From Apostichopus leukothele (lineage: Eukaryota > Echinodermata > Holothuroidea > Aspidochirotida > Stichopodidae), in NCBI GenBank assembly GCA_010014835.2, contig JAAAKB020000017.1:437699-468044 (forward strand): a stretch of 30,346 bases of DNA, given 5' to 3'. Below the pieces are notes generated by a model. The model made no database searches, was not told where the DNA came from, and saw only the letters and a program-made list of their open reading frames with translations. Made by a program: the position numbers and the translations under genes. Of the stretch, positions 1 through 11,971 are shown in pieces. Numbering within the stretch: the stretch's first letter is position 1; each line of letters opens with the position of its first letter.

Positions 1-3000
1 GTGTAATGATCACCAACATCAATTAAACACTTGGTCACCATTTTAAACAAACAGATATTAAAGTAAACTCCTGTCAAGACAAGTATCACCACTGAATTGT
101 GAGAATATCATAAGGAACTATTAAATTAAGATTGTTAATCACCTGGAACATTAGAGCAACACAAAAAGGTTTCTAGACATGTTCACAAGTCAGAAGACCC
201 AAACTGAATCTTTCGATCTGTACACATAATTATTCATCTATGGTTAAATCACAACATTATAAAAGCAGAGATATGCTCAGCTGTGACATAATAGAGGTGT
301 ATTAACAAGTTTTGTGAAGAGGTTCTCTCTGTAAATTCAGAAGAAGTGTATGTTTAAGATAAGCAAGTATTGCTCCCTTCACATAATACTGCCACCCCCC
401 ATCCACATTATGTCAGCCGTAAATAACCACCACTGCATGTGATGTCTCATAAACAATTCTGCACAGGTAGAAAATTATACAAATGGCTATTCACAACTCA
501 GCAGAAATCTGTATCTAAAAATCATGCTTTATATGTATATAGAAAAATGTTTCTTTTTTTTGGTGTTTACATAGTAACATGAAATGCTTTAATCAGCCTA
601 TGAACATCTGCAGCTTATAAAAGGGAATGTTGGCAGATCCCGTTTTAAATGTTTAGTACATCCTAAGAATGTAGTCAGGGCTAACTTCTTCATATATTTT
701 ATGGCAATCTTTCACTGAAAATAATATACATAATGATGTTTGTCCTTTTTACAAGAAAAAAAAATATTGAAATTTTGGAAATATTTTGTGATACATACAA
801 GTTCCTGTCGTTTGAGTCAAAAGAATGATGTGAGATGTTTTAGTTACAAGTTTACAATGCTGAATCCCTGAAAAGTCCAGGATACAGACATCATAAATAG
901 AGACTTAATTCTTGCTGTCCTGAAAAACTTGAATGCATTGAACAGATCACAAACTACCTTTTATTTGGACAAACTTTGTCTTCAAAGGTGCAATTCAAGA
1001 CAGATACTTTGGACAAGTTCATGAAAACTAGGACAACACACAATGTAGATTATGTCTTCATATTAAAAACAAAAGTAAGGGTCTGTCTTCCTCAATCACT
1101 TAAAATCATTTAACTCATTAATCCATACTCCCATCAAGTCTAAATTAAGCTGGTGAACATAACATCGATCCATGCTAGATATGGATATGTCTTTACAAAT
1201 TAAGACGCGATCTTAAGGTGTGACCAAATACTGTGTTGGTCAGTCATCTAAAACATTTTGTGCCAACTTCAAATTTACTGTGCAATTTTTCCCTATTTTC
1301 TAGAACAATACCGCACCAAGTACTACTACTGATTTTCTCTTCCATAATTTTTTTCTTCTTTCATTTATCATGAACATCAATTTCAACATTCATACATTAT
1401 CAAGAACCTAGCTAGAATCACTGCAGTTTATCGCCTAACAACTCACATGTGAACACCAAGCTTTGGCATTCACATATAAACCACTTCAACCACTGTTTTC
1501 CCTCAAGTTCACGTGTGAACAAAACTATAAAACTTGAAACCTGAATTACACACAGATACATGCAACTAGGGCCATCTTGAAAACAAAACACATGATGACG
1601 TGATCGAACATTGAACGAAAGTTGTCAATACTTCTTTCTCTGAGTCTTACAAGAGTCAGAAACATTTCTAAGAATCTTGTTCACACTCAACAATGTTTAA
1701 CAGTTATATATTGAAACAATGAATGGTGCTGTTCTAGAAATGTCTTGAGGACTGGTTATAGCTAAATATTCAGAATGTGGAAAATACCTGATCTAGGAAA
1801 AATCTTTATGGAAGTACTACTGGTACAAATCACTGCAAAAAATCATTTCACTTTTAAAATACTCACTTTTACAACCTAAAACACACATGGTCAACTTTCA
1901 CAATGTCTCTCACTTGGAGCTATGATACTCCAAAATGCATGCAATAACTGTAAATAGGTTTCTAGCTACTTCAATCAGCATATAATTGGTCACTGTTATC
2001 GACAGATGTTATCAACATTCACATACATTAATGTAAGCATGAAATGTTCCAAGTAGAGAAATAAAACAAACATACAAATGGATACATGAAATCAATCATT
2101 TCTTCAGCTATTCTCGATTATATTGCAAAAGTTGGACAAATTTCCATACAACCCAAACACATATTTTAGCAAAATTTTTTGGAACTAGACCGCCTACGGG
2201 GTATATTAAAATTAACACACAGAAATAATGGTTCATGACAAATGTTATTCCAAATATTGTTTACAAATGATTAAATGTGGCTATGATACTACATTATTAC
2301 AATTATTTAGTGGTGATGCTGTCAAAATCACAAATTGTAAACAAAGCATGGTTAAACACACACAATGTAATTGTTTATCTACACACTAATGTCAATATGA
2401 TTAGGATTGAAGGAATCTGATGCAAGTCTTCCAGGGTGTATGAAGTCATACACAATAACCCTAACTTTCAAAGTCACAACATATTTAACATCAAATCTGT
2501 TACTTTAATTAAGTCCTAAACTGCTGGTACACATTTATAGCACTCCAACAAAACTTAAGAAGGTTTTCCTCAACCTGCATAACATTTATACTGCTGAACA
2601 TAATAACTTAACATTGCTACCCCCCCCCCCCCAAAGTAAAATTCCTATTAAATCTAACAAATATTAATATTTTCCAGCAAGTGCTCTTCCTACAAATCTT
2701 CAGTTTTCACCTACGTAGTCCGATTCACAGCATTTCACAGATCACATGACACCTACCAGCCAATCAAATTACCATGTTAATTAACTAGTCTGATTAATAA
2801 TTGGGTTTACCCAGCAATGTGTGAAACAAGAATGACTCACTTGCTGCAGACAATAAACAAGCAATTGTAATGATGACTGGACAAGCAGAAGCTTGCTTTA
2901 GCAAACAATGATTCATTATCAGATAAAAAACAGGAAATCTGGCTATCTGTAAGTCCCAGGAAATGGTCAATTAATTGTCTACAAGGAGAAAGCATTAGAA

Positions 3001-3182
3001 GAGCAATAAACATTACAGGACTGACCAGCAGGACTGACCACAGAAGAAGCAATGGTCAAAGATCCCACTTTGGACGTTAACAAGATTTTGATGTGTAAAT
3101 CTGAAGAATATTTGGTATCAGAGTCTCATTCAGATTATAGGCTCATGTTGGTAACTAAATAGCATTGACATCATGATTTGCT
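1..3182. other. Noncoding AT-rich sequence downstream of the gene
   Basis: No convincing exon, RNA gene or transposon is visible. It holds a run of 13 C at 2620-2632. Short open frames near 2.8-3.2 kb lack codon structure or homology I recognise. It may include the distal part of a long 3' UTR. Confidence 0.6.
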
Positions 3183-4445
3183 TTTATTGAACAAGAAACC
3201 ACTGAAAGAGAAACTAAAGTTGATAAGATTAACTGTTGTAAAGAATGGAAGAGATGTTTCAGCCTCTTTGGAATACGAGACATCAATAATTATGCCTGTA
3301 AAATTGGAAAATAATATCCTTGTCAATATTCCTGTAAATCTGACAAAATTAAACTGAATTTGTGTTTTCTCTAAAATTTTAATCCTCCTCAAAGTGATAT
3401 AGTCCTGTTATTATAATAGAAGTAGCAGTGAAGTAATATTACACCCTTTTCAATCAGGAATCTACTTGGAGTAATAATGTAGCTGAACCGTGTTAAACGA
3501 AGAGCACATTCTAAGGTGATTTTATGATATTTCACTAAATATAATGGTATTGATGATGAAGACAGAATTAGTAGAAGGTTCAATGACCAACTTCTCTTCT
3601 ACATAAGTACTTTCTAATCTCCTCTTACATCAACTTGTTGCTGCGTACACGCACATTGATCCATCTATTCAGTTGTTAGTATCCCATTTATAAAAGTAAT
3701 CCCAATATTCCATGCATTCCAAATTAAGAATCTTCAACGACATAAATCCATCAATTTGCCGCTGGGTATTAGCAAGTGAAGCATTTGTGGTCGATGACTT
3801 AAACACTTGGAATAATTTGCTGCCCTGTAGTCATGGCGATGTAAGATTGTTTGGTATTTTCTGTTGCTGCTGTGAGTGAAAATATACTTTTATATGACTA
3901 AAATGGGTGCAGTCACAAATGAATCAAGCTGGGTCATATGACTGGTTGCTAAGCAATCATTTGAGGAATTCCTTGATGGGAGTGGTGGATTTTAATAATT
4001 TGCCATGACAAACTTTGCACACTAAGCCTGATTCATTAAAATCCCCCAGATACATATATAGATGAAAAAACATGACTTAAACTGGATTACATCTGGAACT
4101 GACTTGTTGATGATGTGGTCACGTTCCAAGCTCTTTAATAAATAATAATAATACGCCCTCTCTCACCAAGAACATTGTATGGAGATGTAAGTTTCATTTA
4201 AAAGCTAAAAAGAAGAGTTGTGTTCAATTATAAAGATAATGGTGAAACATTGAAATATAATACTTGGTTCTCTTAAATATATATAACTATCCCTCTTTGG
4301 CCATTAAACACACAAAAAAAATAGAAACCAACAAGCATTTACACAAATCTTAATGAAAAACTGAAGAACATATTTGAAGCAAATATTTCATGACTGGAAT
4401 TTCACTGATTGAACACACAAGAATCTAAGGCAAGTTAGCTAACTG
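3183..4445 (-). other. Probable 3' UTR of the DUSP8/16-like gene
   Basis: This AT-rich noncoding sequence follows directly after the TGA stop. On the minus strand AATAAA occurs at 3188-3183, a candidate polyadenylation signal about 1.26 kb after the stop; another AATAAA lies at 967-962 and ATTAAA variants lie closer (for example 4139-4134). The true end cannot be fixed from sequence alone. Confidence 0.45.
4137..4145 (-). promoter_or_regulatory. AU-rich element nonamer in the 3' UTR
   Basis: On the minus strand this reads TTATTTATT, the classic nonamer of AU-rich elements that shorten mRNA half-life, inside a longer run of TTA/TAT triplets and about 300 nt after the stop codon. Transcripts of inducible MAP-kinase phosphatases are often unstable through such elements. 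The motif is seen; its function here is inferred. Confidence 0.4.
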
Positions 4446-6351
4446 TCAGGATACCTCTATCATCTCACAACTACTACTTAGCGACCTTTCACTACTCAAG
4501 GAACAGGTCTCGTAATCTTCATCATCAAAGCGGGTCAAGCCGTACTGGAAGAGATTCTCCCGAGAGCTACGGACCATCTCCGATACGACGGCTTCCCGAG
4601 CGCAAGAACTGATTTCTTCGCAGGACTGGCTACGCACACTCAATACTTTTGTATTCCTATCACTATTGCACTTCTTTTGGTGAGGAGTAGATAATATGCT
4701 GTCGCAGGAATCTCTCCGTTCATCCGGATCAAACTTGCAGCGTGTAAAATATGTCATTCCACGATCCATAGCAGTGGCGGGGGATTGATGACCGAGCTTT
4801 GGAGAGCTGGTGCTGCCACTCGATAAACTATCGGATGACTCCGGCCGCTTCTGCCACACACTCTCGCCTGCCCCGTCCGAGGGGCTATCTTCACCTTGTT
4901 TACTCGGAAACCGAAACGGATTCCATCCTTTTTGAATTTCAAGAGTTGAAGGATAAACAGGGGCTGCCTTGGAGGGGCTACCAGAAGAGTCCAGTATAGA
5001 AGAAGGAAAATCCGGTGAAATTCCTGAAGAAATGGAGCTATGTCTGTCGAGTAAGGAGCTGGTGTCACTCTCTAAATTAGGTGAAATACCGCTGCTGGCG
5101 CTAGACTCACTGCAGAGGGACTGTCCGCTGCCCTGCCTGACCAAAGGAATGCAGGTTGAGGAGAGGTGACCAGGAGGTGATGATTCCTGTCTGCTAGGGG
5201 ACACTTTGATGCGGAGTTTCAGATGTTGGGGTAAGCTCCGTAGCACACCCTTCTGCACCTTGGATGCATGCTTAGAGATGGACCCTGGGCTAAACGAGTC
5301 CAGTTGGTCCTGGCTGGGGCTGTTTGAACCTGGCTGAGCATTCAAGTCCAACTTTGTACTCTTTTTCAAAATCGATTTGCCAGGAGACAGTCTCTGTTTC
5401 TCTTTGGCGTGATTGGTCTGTTGCACGTTACCCTGATGTGTTGAATATTCAACAGATGCACCTTTCTTTAAAGGTGCTGAATGTTTTGTAACAGTCTCCT
5501 CCTGAGGGAGTTTTTGCCCATCTTCCCCTCCTCTACTAGGAGACACCAACATTTTTTCTTCCACTTTCATCCTAGACTGTGCTTGAAAACGTTCACAGGC
5601 ATCCACAAACGGGTTACCAGAACCTGCTTTTGGTGAATTCATGCTCAAATTACTTGTCCCCCACTCCAAAACACCCAAACCGACAGGGGTGGTGCAGCCC
5701 GATCGAGGTTTCTTCGAATCTGTTCGTTCGGGGAATGCCAAGGACGCGGGCTCGTGATGAGATACCACTTTTAAGCTAAGCCCTGCCGGTCTGGGAATAG
5801 AACATCCCCCCGATTGAGAAATGTTTGGCAGAGATGAAACCTTGTCTACGTTTGAGACTGTCGCCAATGACAGTTTGGCAGTGTCCTTTTCACTCATGGA
5901 TCTCTTGTAAGATTTGCTTGGTCCTGAGGTAGATGAAGAGAGATCAGAGAGGGTTACTTTAGGCAGTGATTTTCCTTGAGATGGTCGGGGACTTTTACTC
6001 CTAGATCGAGGTTGGGCTATTTTCCGATGAGAGTTTTCCTGTTTACTGTTTTCAGGAGATGAAGAGCTAGTTTCCATTATTTCACTTTTGTTTTCAGCAT
6101 CTTCATCTTCTTCTTCTTCTCCTCTGTCCTCTCGTCCTCCCTCTGTTGTATCTTCTTGTGTTGGGGTTGTTGTATCTTCTTGTGTTGGGGTTGTTGCATA
6201 AGTGACTTGACAGCTTGAAGTAACACTCACACTGACAGAGCATTCTGGCTCTAACGATAGCGTCGGCTTTTGTAAGAGCTTCTCATATTCGATTAGTTGT
6301 CCCAGAAAATTGAAGTTTGGTGATATTGTTGGTCTCTTGGCTTTGACAAAC
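4446..6351 (-). CDS. DUSP16: DUSP8/16-like MAP-kinase phosphatase, last coding exon (end of phosphatase domain plus long tail)
   Basis: This is the 3'-terminal coding exon. It begins after a CCTCCTCAG acceptor (AG at 6353-6352); its first base completes the split Arg codon from exon 7150-7273, and it ends at a TGA (4448-4446). The first ~27 residues finish the dual-specificity phosphatase fold (FVKAKRPTISPNFNFLGQ then LIEYE), a signature of the DUSP8/10/16 group. The remaining ~607 residues form a low-complexity Ser-rich tail with an acidic run (EEEEDEDAE) and at least a dozen Ser/Thr-Pro sites suited to proline-directed kinases. The protein ends CEMIEVS, matching the IIEVS/VIEVS C-terminus of vertebrate DUSP16 and DUSP8, so the end of the protein is secure. 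The tail is much longer than in the vertebrate proteins, whose whole length is about 625-665 residues. The family dephosphorylates JNK and p38. It may be a single ancestor-like gene rather than DUSP16 specifically. Confidence 0.93.
6144..6191 (-). repeat. Perfect in-frame 24-bp tandem duplication within the coding exon
   Basis: Two identical 24-bp copies (6144-6167 and 6168-6191) lie head to tail and encode the repeated octapeptide around TTPTQEDT just after the phosphatase domain. The length is a multiple of three, so the frame is kept. The identity suggests a recent duplication. Confidence 0.9.
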
Positions 6352-7149
6352 CTGAGGAGGGGAGAAAAAGTAAAGTTTTAAAATTGCTGATATTTAGCAA
6401 CCTTGTCAACCTACATTTGAAATGAAGGTTGTTAACCTTTTCACACCAGCCTGTTTACAGGAAAATAATTAAGACAACAAAGTCAAACAGAATTCCTCAT
6501 ATAAAATGAAGGTTAAATTCTTCAGGTTTCATTTGTGTACAAGATTTGTGTGTTGAAATAGTACAGTAAAAGATGTTTGTGTAGTAGAAGTTGATGGAGT
6601 ACTATACCAGCATAAATCTGGGAATCTATATCAGATGCATTGAAGGGGAAACTTACAGAACTGCTGTGTCTCTTTCGAATAATATTTTTGAATATTTGCA
6701 CTATCCAGCTTAAGGGGATGACTATTCATTTTTAAAACTGGAAGGATTAAATATTCAAACAAACATAAATACTGTCAGAACCTTTTTACTTGAATGGTTC
6801 CACATTACAAAACTAAATAATTCATCCCTCAAAAGGACGGTGGAACAAACATATATAGACATCAATGAAATTCTGGCATTACACATCCTTAAATGGATCA
6901 CACAAGAAGAAGACTCTTTAATCAAACTCAGTTGCACCAAGAAATGAAATCAGATGAGTTCTGCCATCAATCAGATTAATATTAATCCCAACCCTGCAGT
7001 TTCAATGTCAGAAATTTGTGTAGGTTAGCTACATGACAAAGAAGAGACCTGGATTTAATATTCAGCTACTTCCAATTCCCTCTTTGGTTCAATTTTAAGA
7101 TCATGTTTGCTGGTGGAGAGAGTGGCCATTTTATATTATTTCATCTCAC
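6352..7149 (-). other. Intron of the DUSP8/16-like gene
   Basis: 798-base intron bounded by GTGAG and a CTCAG acceptor. It is AT-rich, and I see no coding signal or recognisable repeat in it. Confidence 0.9.
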
Positions 7150-7273
7150 CTGTATGCTGTTTCATTAGTCATGTTTAGTCTCTTCATGATGTAAGCAATC
7201 GCCACCGTTGGAGATCTGGAAATACCGGCCAGACAATGGACTATCACTTTACCATTCGCTGACTTGACTTTAT
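7150..7273 (-). CDS. DUSP16: DUSP8/16-like MAP-kinase phosphatase, catalytic-loop exon
   Basis: This 124-base exon lies between a CAACAG acceptor (AG at 7275-7274) and a GTGAG donor (GT at 7149-7148). It joins exon 7794-8126 in phase 1 and exon 4446-6351 in phase 2. It encodes about 41 residues starting DKVKSANGKVIVHCLAG and continuing ISRSPTVAIAYIMKR. HCLAGISRS is the HCxxGxxRS phosphate-binding loop of cysteine phosphatases: the Cys is the nucleophile and the Arg binds phosphate. The following AIAYIMKR helix is nearly identical to vertebrate DUSP8/16. Pro follows the RS where the vertebrate proteins have Ala. All catalytic residues are present, so the enzyme should be active. Confidence 0.95.
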
Positions 7274-7793
7274 CTGTTGAGGATAAATTGGAGCACATTC
7301 AAATTGTTTGTCTATATTAACAGAAGGATATTTTCAATGCAAAATTGTGATGATTTGGCAAGAGGGATATTACAAAAAACAACAGGAATACCGCTCAAAT
7401 ACAGATTTGGGATTTATAACTTTTGTTTGTATCAAAGTGCACATGGTCTAAACATTCTCTTACAGAGTTTTGAGGAGTTCCATGTTTCTTATAAAATGTT
7501 CAATTTTTTTCACGTCCCTCCAGATATGACACTGAGTACAATTCTTGTTTCAGATCATATTTAGGGCTGAAATGAGCACATTTATAACAGCTGATATGCT
7601 TATAAATGCAATCACAAATTATTTGACTAATCAATATTGGTTTATCAGCTGACAAATTAAAGGTTGTCTAACTACATTTAGAGAAGAAATATCATTAAGT
7701 TAACGAGAAATACCAACTACATGTAAAAGTGAGTTAGCTTTGGGGTTTCTTACTTTACATGACCTAACTGACTCTACGACAATCTGAACTTAC
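7274..7793 (-). other. Intron of the DUSP8/16-like gene
   Basis: 520-base intron bounded by GTAAG and a CAACAG acceptor. It is AT-rich, with no other feature seen. Confidence 0.9.
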
Positions 7794-8126
7794 CTATGAA
7801 CTGAATGGCATCATCTAACCAAGAAAGAATCGTCTCGCCGTAATTATCCTTGACCGGTATCCGGAGGAAGTGATTGGCTGGAATGTACGATGGGGCGGGG
7901 CAAGTCTTACTAATGTTCAGTACGTAGTTGATACCATTTTTCTGCAGGAGGTTCTCATCCAAGACATCTTGTTGTGAACCTAGGTATAGATGACTCAGCA
8001 CTTTTGTAGGGCCTACACTGGTGATTGGGAGACATGGTTGAGACAGTTGAGCTATGGTTGGACACTTGGACTTGTCCTGGGTCTCACATAAGTACGGAAA
8101 ACATGATTGAAAGGCTTCAAAACCAC
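7794..8126 (-). CDS. DUSP16: DUSP8/16-like MAP-kinase phosphatase, exon with start of phosphatase domain
   Basis: This exon has an acceptor at CTTACACAG (AG at 8128-8127) and a GTAAG donor (GT at 7793-7792). It opens with GGFEAFQSCFPYLCE, which corresponds to the last strand and loop of the rhodanese/CDC25-like MAPK-binding domain in DUSP8/16 (GGFAEFSRCFPGLCE in human DUSP16). A linker SQPCLPITSVGPTKV follows, then LSHLYLGSQQDVL and IPVKDNY. The Asp in VKDNY is at the general-acid position of the phosphatase. The first two bases complete a Gly codon whose first base must come from an upstream exon. That upstream exon, with most of the rhodanese domain and the start codon, was not recognised in this window, so the coding sequence given here is 5'-incomplete. 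Confidence 0.93.
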
Positions 8127-8530
8127 CTGTGTAAGAGAAGAAAGGACACCAAGTTTGTTAAGAGGTAATTATAAATAGCTGGCTTTAAGAACCAGAGGTT
8201 GCATGGAGTTATTTTGAGACTACTCTCAAAGAGTATTCATGCTTCCATGTGATCACTAAATACAGTTTTTGAGTAAGTATTAGTGATAAAGCAGTACTGC
8301 ACAAGTATGCAAGCTTCTAGAGTATATGGCATCGCTGACCAGCAATTTTTCAATTTTGTAAAGTAGGATGCAGATGGTAAAGTTCACTGTTTTTTTCAAT
8401 CTGTTGTCTGCTTGATTAATTATGATTAATAAATATTATCTAATTGGCTATGGGAAAACAAACTGTATCATTGAACTATTAAGTTTTGTCTCTGCTGAGA
8501 TGACCCACTGTACTCTCAAACTATTTATGA

Positions 8531-8765
8531 TTGCTGCACTGGGTTATCCTACTGTGGCAGTTACTGTGTACTATTTATCGTGATGACTGGGTTATCGTAC
8601 TGTGGCAGTTACTGTGTACACTGTGTTACTGTGTTACTGTGTTACTTTGTACTAGTTATCCTGATGACTGGGTTATCGTACTGTGGCAGTTACTGTGTAC
8701 TGTGTACACTGTGTTACTTTGTACTAGTTATCCTGCTGTACTGGCTTATCCTACTGTGGCAGTTC
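8531..8765 (+). repeat. Irregular minisatellite in the 5' intron region
   Basis: Three to four degenerate copies of a 60-90 bp unit built from CTGGGTTATC(C/G)TACTGTGG, CAGTTACTGTGTAC and TTTGTACTAGTTATCCTG. The copies are separated by variable runs of TGTGTTAC. Short open frames here follow from the repeat and are not genes. Confidence 0.85.
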
Positions 8766-11065
8766 AACCATCGACATTTACATATAAGACAATACAGTGA
8801 ATAATAATACTTGAATCTTATGATGTTAATCTCATCCTACAATGTTGTTATTCAATCAAAGTGTGATTTCAACCAAATAGATTTGTTAATAGAAATTCAG
8901 TCCTAACGCCTAAGTGAAAACTTGATTAAAACTTGATTAAAGTGACAGTACTTGATTAAAAATTAATAGTACAGAATAATCATAAATGGAAGGCCATAAA
9001 TTGGAACCACTTATACACTGTAATACAAATGCTTTATGTGGTCCATATAACACCCACCAGCTAACTTGAACCAAACGTTCACACTTTCTTGCACCTTTAT
9101 CAAAACAAATGTGTAATTCAATCAGTTTGGGAACACCCTATAATACATTATGATAAGCTAGGACTCCTTCCATCCCTTTTTTTAATAAGTAATTTGTAGT
9201 CAGATTACAGAGTTGTTGGCATGTAATATGAGTATTTAACAATGGCTTTGTGGTGGAATGCTAGCCAATTCATGCTTCCATTGTATGTTTACTATTATCT
9301 TCATTCACAATAAATATTTTCCCTCATGACTGTACTTGAAAGTGTGACTATGATTTTAGATATTGTTTGTGTTTAATCATGTAAGAATGAATCATCCAAT
9401 TAAATCAATCTTATCTTTGATAAGATTTAAATTTACTCATCATCTAATATTACTAATGTCACTTATTACAAGAACTAAAAGACCCACCAGTTCGATAACA
9501 AAGAGCATCTGTTTAAAAAGACTGAAATGAATGCTTTTTTCATTACAAAATATTCTTCAAATGGTTTCAGTTTTATTATACAGCATACCCTGGATTGGTA
9601 TTTCACAACATGTTGACTGCAAATAGTTAATTATACACTTACACCAGCTTTTAAAATTGATAACACAGGTTAACCTATGAAACAATCATAAAATGACTGC
9701 AAAAGTATTCTCATCGACTACTAGCTATTCTCAGTATTCTGGACATGTGTTGTGATTTCACTTTTTATGCAGGATATAATTATTAATCACATAAGAATTG
9801 AATACTCAGCTAGTTATACTCCATTACACTACCATGCACATATATAACCTTTGAAAGAATGGTTCTGATGATCTCATAGGCCATGCAGCTAGTATGAATT
9901 CACACATTCTTACAAAATATTCCCACAGCAGACCACAAGTTGATGAATCAGTTTCTATTAGGGTCAAGGGTCGAAGAAACAAAACTGTGGGTGAGACTGT
10001 GTGTGAGTAGTTAACACACTGTGAGTTTTGCATGCAAGCCAATGAGTCACTCTATGGGTTACACCTCAGCTGAGAATTCCACTTCAAAGTCCTTTTGTGT
10101 TTCAGAAAATGGCCTATTATACCCTCATTATTAAACAGCAGAATCTCACATGCTTTAAACACAATGACAATCAATTTTAGAAAAAGGAAGAAGTTGTGTA
10201 TGTAAAACCAAAGGGTATTTGTTAGGTATTGAAATTTATGGTTATCTCTAGATATAGAAAAAGTAATAGTTATATACTTTATCTATCTCCATATACTGAG
10301 TTTGTTAGGTGAAACTAATACACCAAGCTACTACTTAAAATGTATAGCTATGAATCAGTATAAGTTAACCAGAGTGAGGAAAATAAAACTTTCCCTGGGC
10401 ATATAACAGGAGGAAATAATTTAATCAGAAATATCTCTAGCTAAAGATCTTGGTCATCTCCATAGCCTCTACTTCTCAAGACAATTTCGGACAGTCCTAA
10501 ATCTGGACTTGCTCGGTCGAACAAACAGCTTTACGATCAGAAAACCATCAAGCCATGAGATTCTTAAGCCTTAATTTGAGCGTGTTCTTTTCATAACCTT
10601 CACTTTTTACTTAAATTGGCATTGGTCCAAGATGTTTTTTTCAATGTAATTTTGGCTCACAAAGAGAAGAAGCTCATAACCAAGTGATTCCCATTCAGGA
10701 AATGGACTTAAAATGACCAAAATTAACACAAATATAACTATCGGTCGACATAAATGTGTCGAGGAAAGTATCCTTATAGACAATTCATAATTCAAACTTA
10801 CATTAAAAACGATAATCACTGTAGATTAATATTTAAGCCCATCTAAAAGTTACACAAAATCTGGAGGTTTGTGAAGTCTTTGTTGGTCTAAACAATGGAA
10901 GTCTTACTCTGTCCGTGCAGAATATCAACAACAAAAAATCACAGATTTAGTTCAATCCGTAGATTTGATGATTGTTATCTAATAATTACAGGCCTCACGT
11001 AGAAATTCAAAGTCTAGAAAGGCAATGAAAAAAGGCTTAAGAAGATTCAGGATTTAGTGAGATGT

Positions 11066-11100
11066 GGGAGGGTGGGAAGGTGGGAGGGTGGGAGGCAGGG
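11066..11100 (+). other. G-rich tract with potential to form a G-quadruplex
   Basis: Several GGG runs separated by one to four bases (GGGAGGGTGGG, then GGGAGGGTGGG again, then GGG) satisfy the usual four-run rule. Relative to the DUSP gene this is the non-transcript strand. No evidence for function beyond the motif. Confidence 0.5.
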
Positions 11101-11971
11101 TGCGGCACTAATGATCTAATAACTGAACTGAAATTTGCACAGATATCAATTTACAAATTAACAACTTGTAACAATTTTTCAAACACATGTAACTACACAA
11201 CATTGATCAATCCTTAACAGTACTCTTTTATATAATACCAAACCTGAGAGTAACAAATTGGTTTTGCTGGGCTTGGTTCCTGACTCAGAGATTGTATTCA
11301 TGGCCTGATATGTTTATCTTGAAACAAAGATTATCTTGGGTCAAGCATAATTGAAATTGATATTAACTAGTTAGTAGTTTCCTGGAGTACACCAAGTTCC
11401 TGTGCTGTAATCTTGACTCAGAAACGGGTTTCCTATTTGTCACTATGAATTCAAGTTATACCCATGGTACATAGCAATCCTTACAAATACACACATTGGG
11501 CAATACTATGTAGTAGGATGTACCATGCAAAAGATGCACAAATGCATAGTACATGAAAAAGTTATGCTAAGACAAGTTTCTGAATAAAATACTGTGCAGT
11601 ATAAAAACATATAAGGCAGAACTGATTCTACTGTAGTTTGTAGCATTCTAGAACTTGCAGTACACCAAAATACTAGGAGAGTTGAAGTTTGAGACTGTAG
11701 TAGTCTCAAATTTAGTCTGAGCTATAAATGATTCAAGAATCCACGTGAGAGTGAATTTGGCAATCCTTGTCAGTTAATTTACATCCAACTTTTAAACCAT
11801 TTTTCTTTAGGAATACTCAGTTAATCTGTGAAACCAGACTATAAGATCTAGCATGACACATTAACAGTGATGTACTGGATTATAACAACAAATTACATAC
11901 AAAGTCAATGTGACAAATATGATAATCATTCAACGGTTTGGTCAAAATTCCAAGAACAACTAAAAACGAAC

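Larger units (their letters stand above)
8127..11971 (-). other. Noncoding sequence upstream of the first recognised exon, probably intron
   Basis: AT-rich sequence with no exon I can support. It contains a minisatellite (8531-8765), a G-rich tract (11066-11100) and AP-1-type heptamers at 10043, 11281 and 11414. Confidence 0.5.

Noticed and set aside
8531-8804. Two overlapping plus-strand open frames
   Set aside because: They are translations of the minisatellite in two frames.
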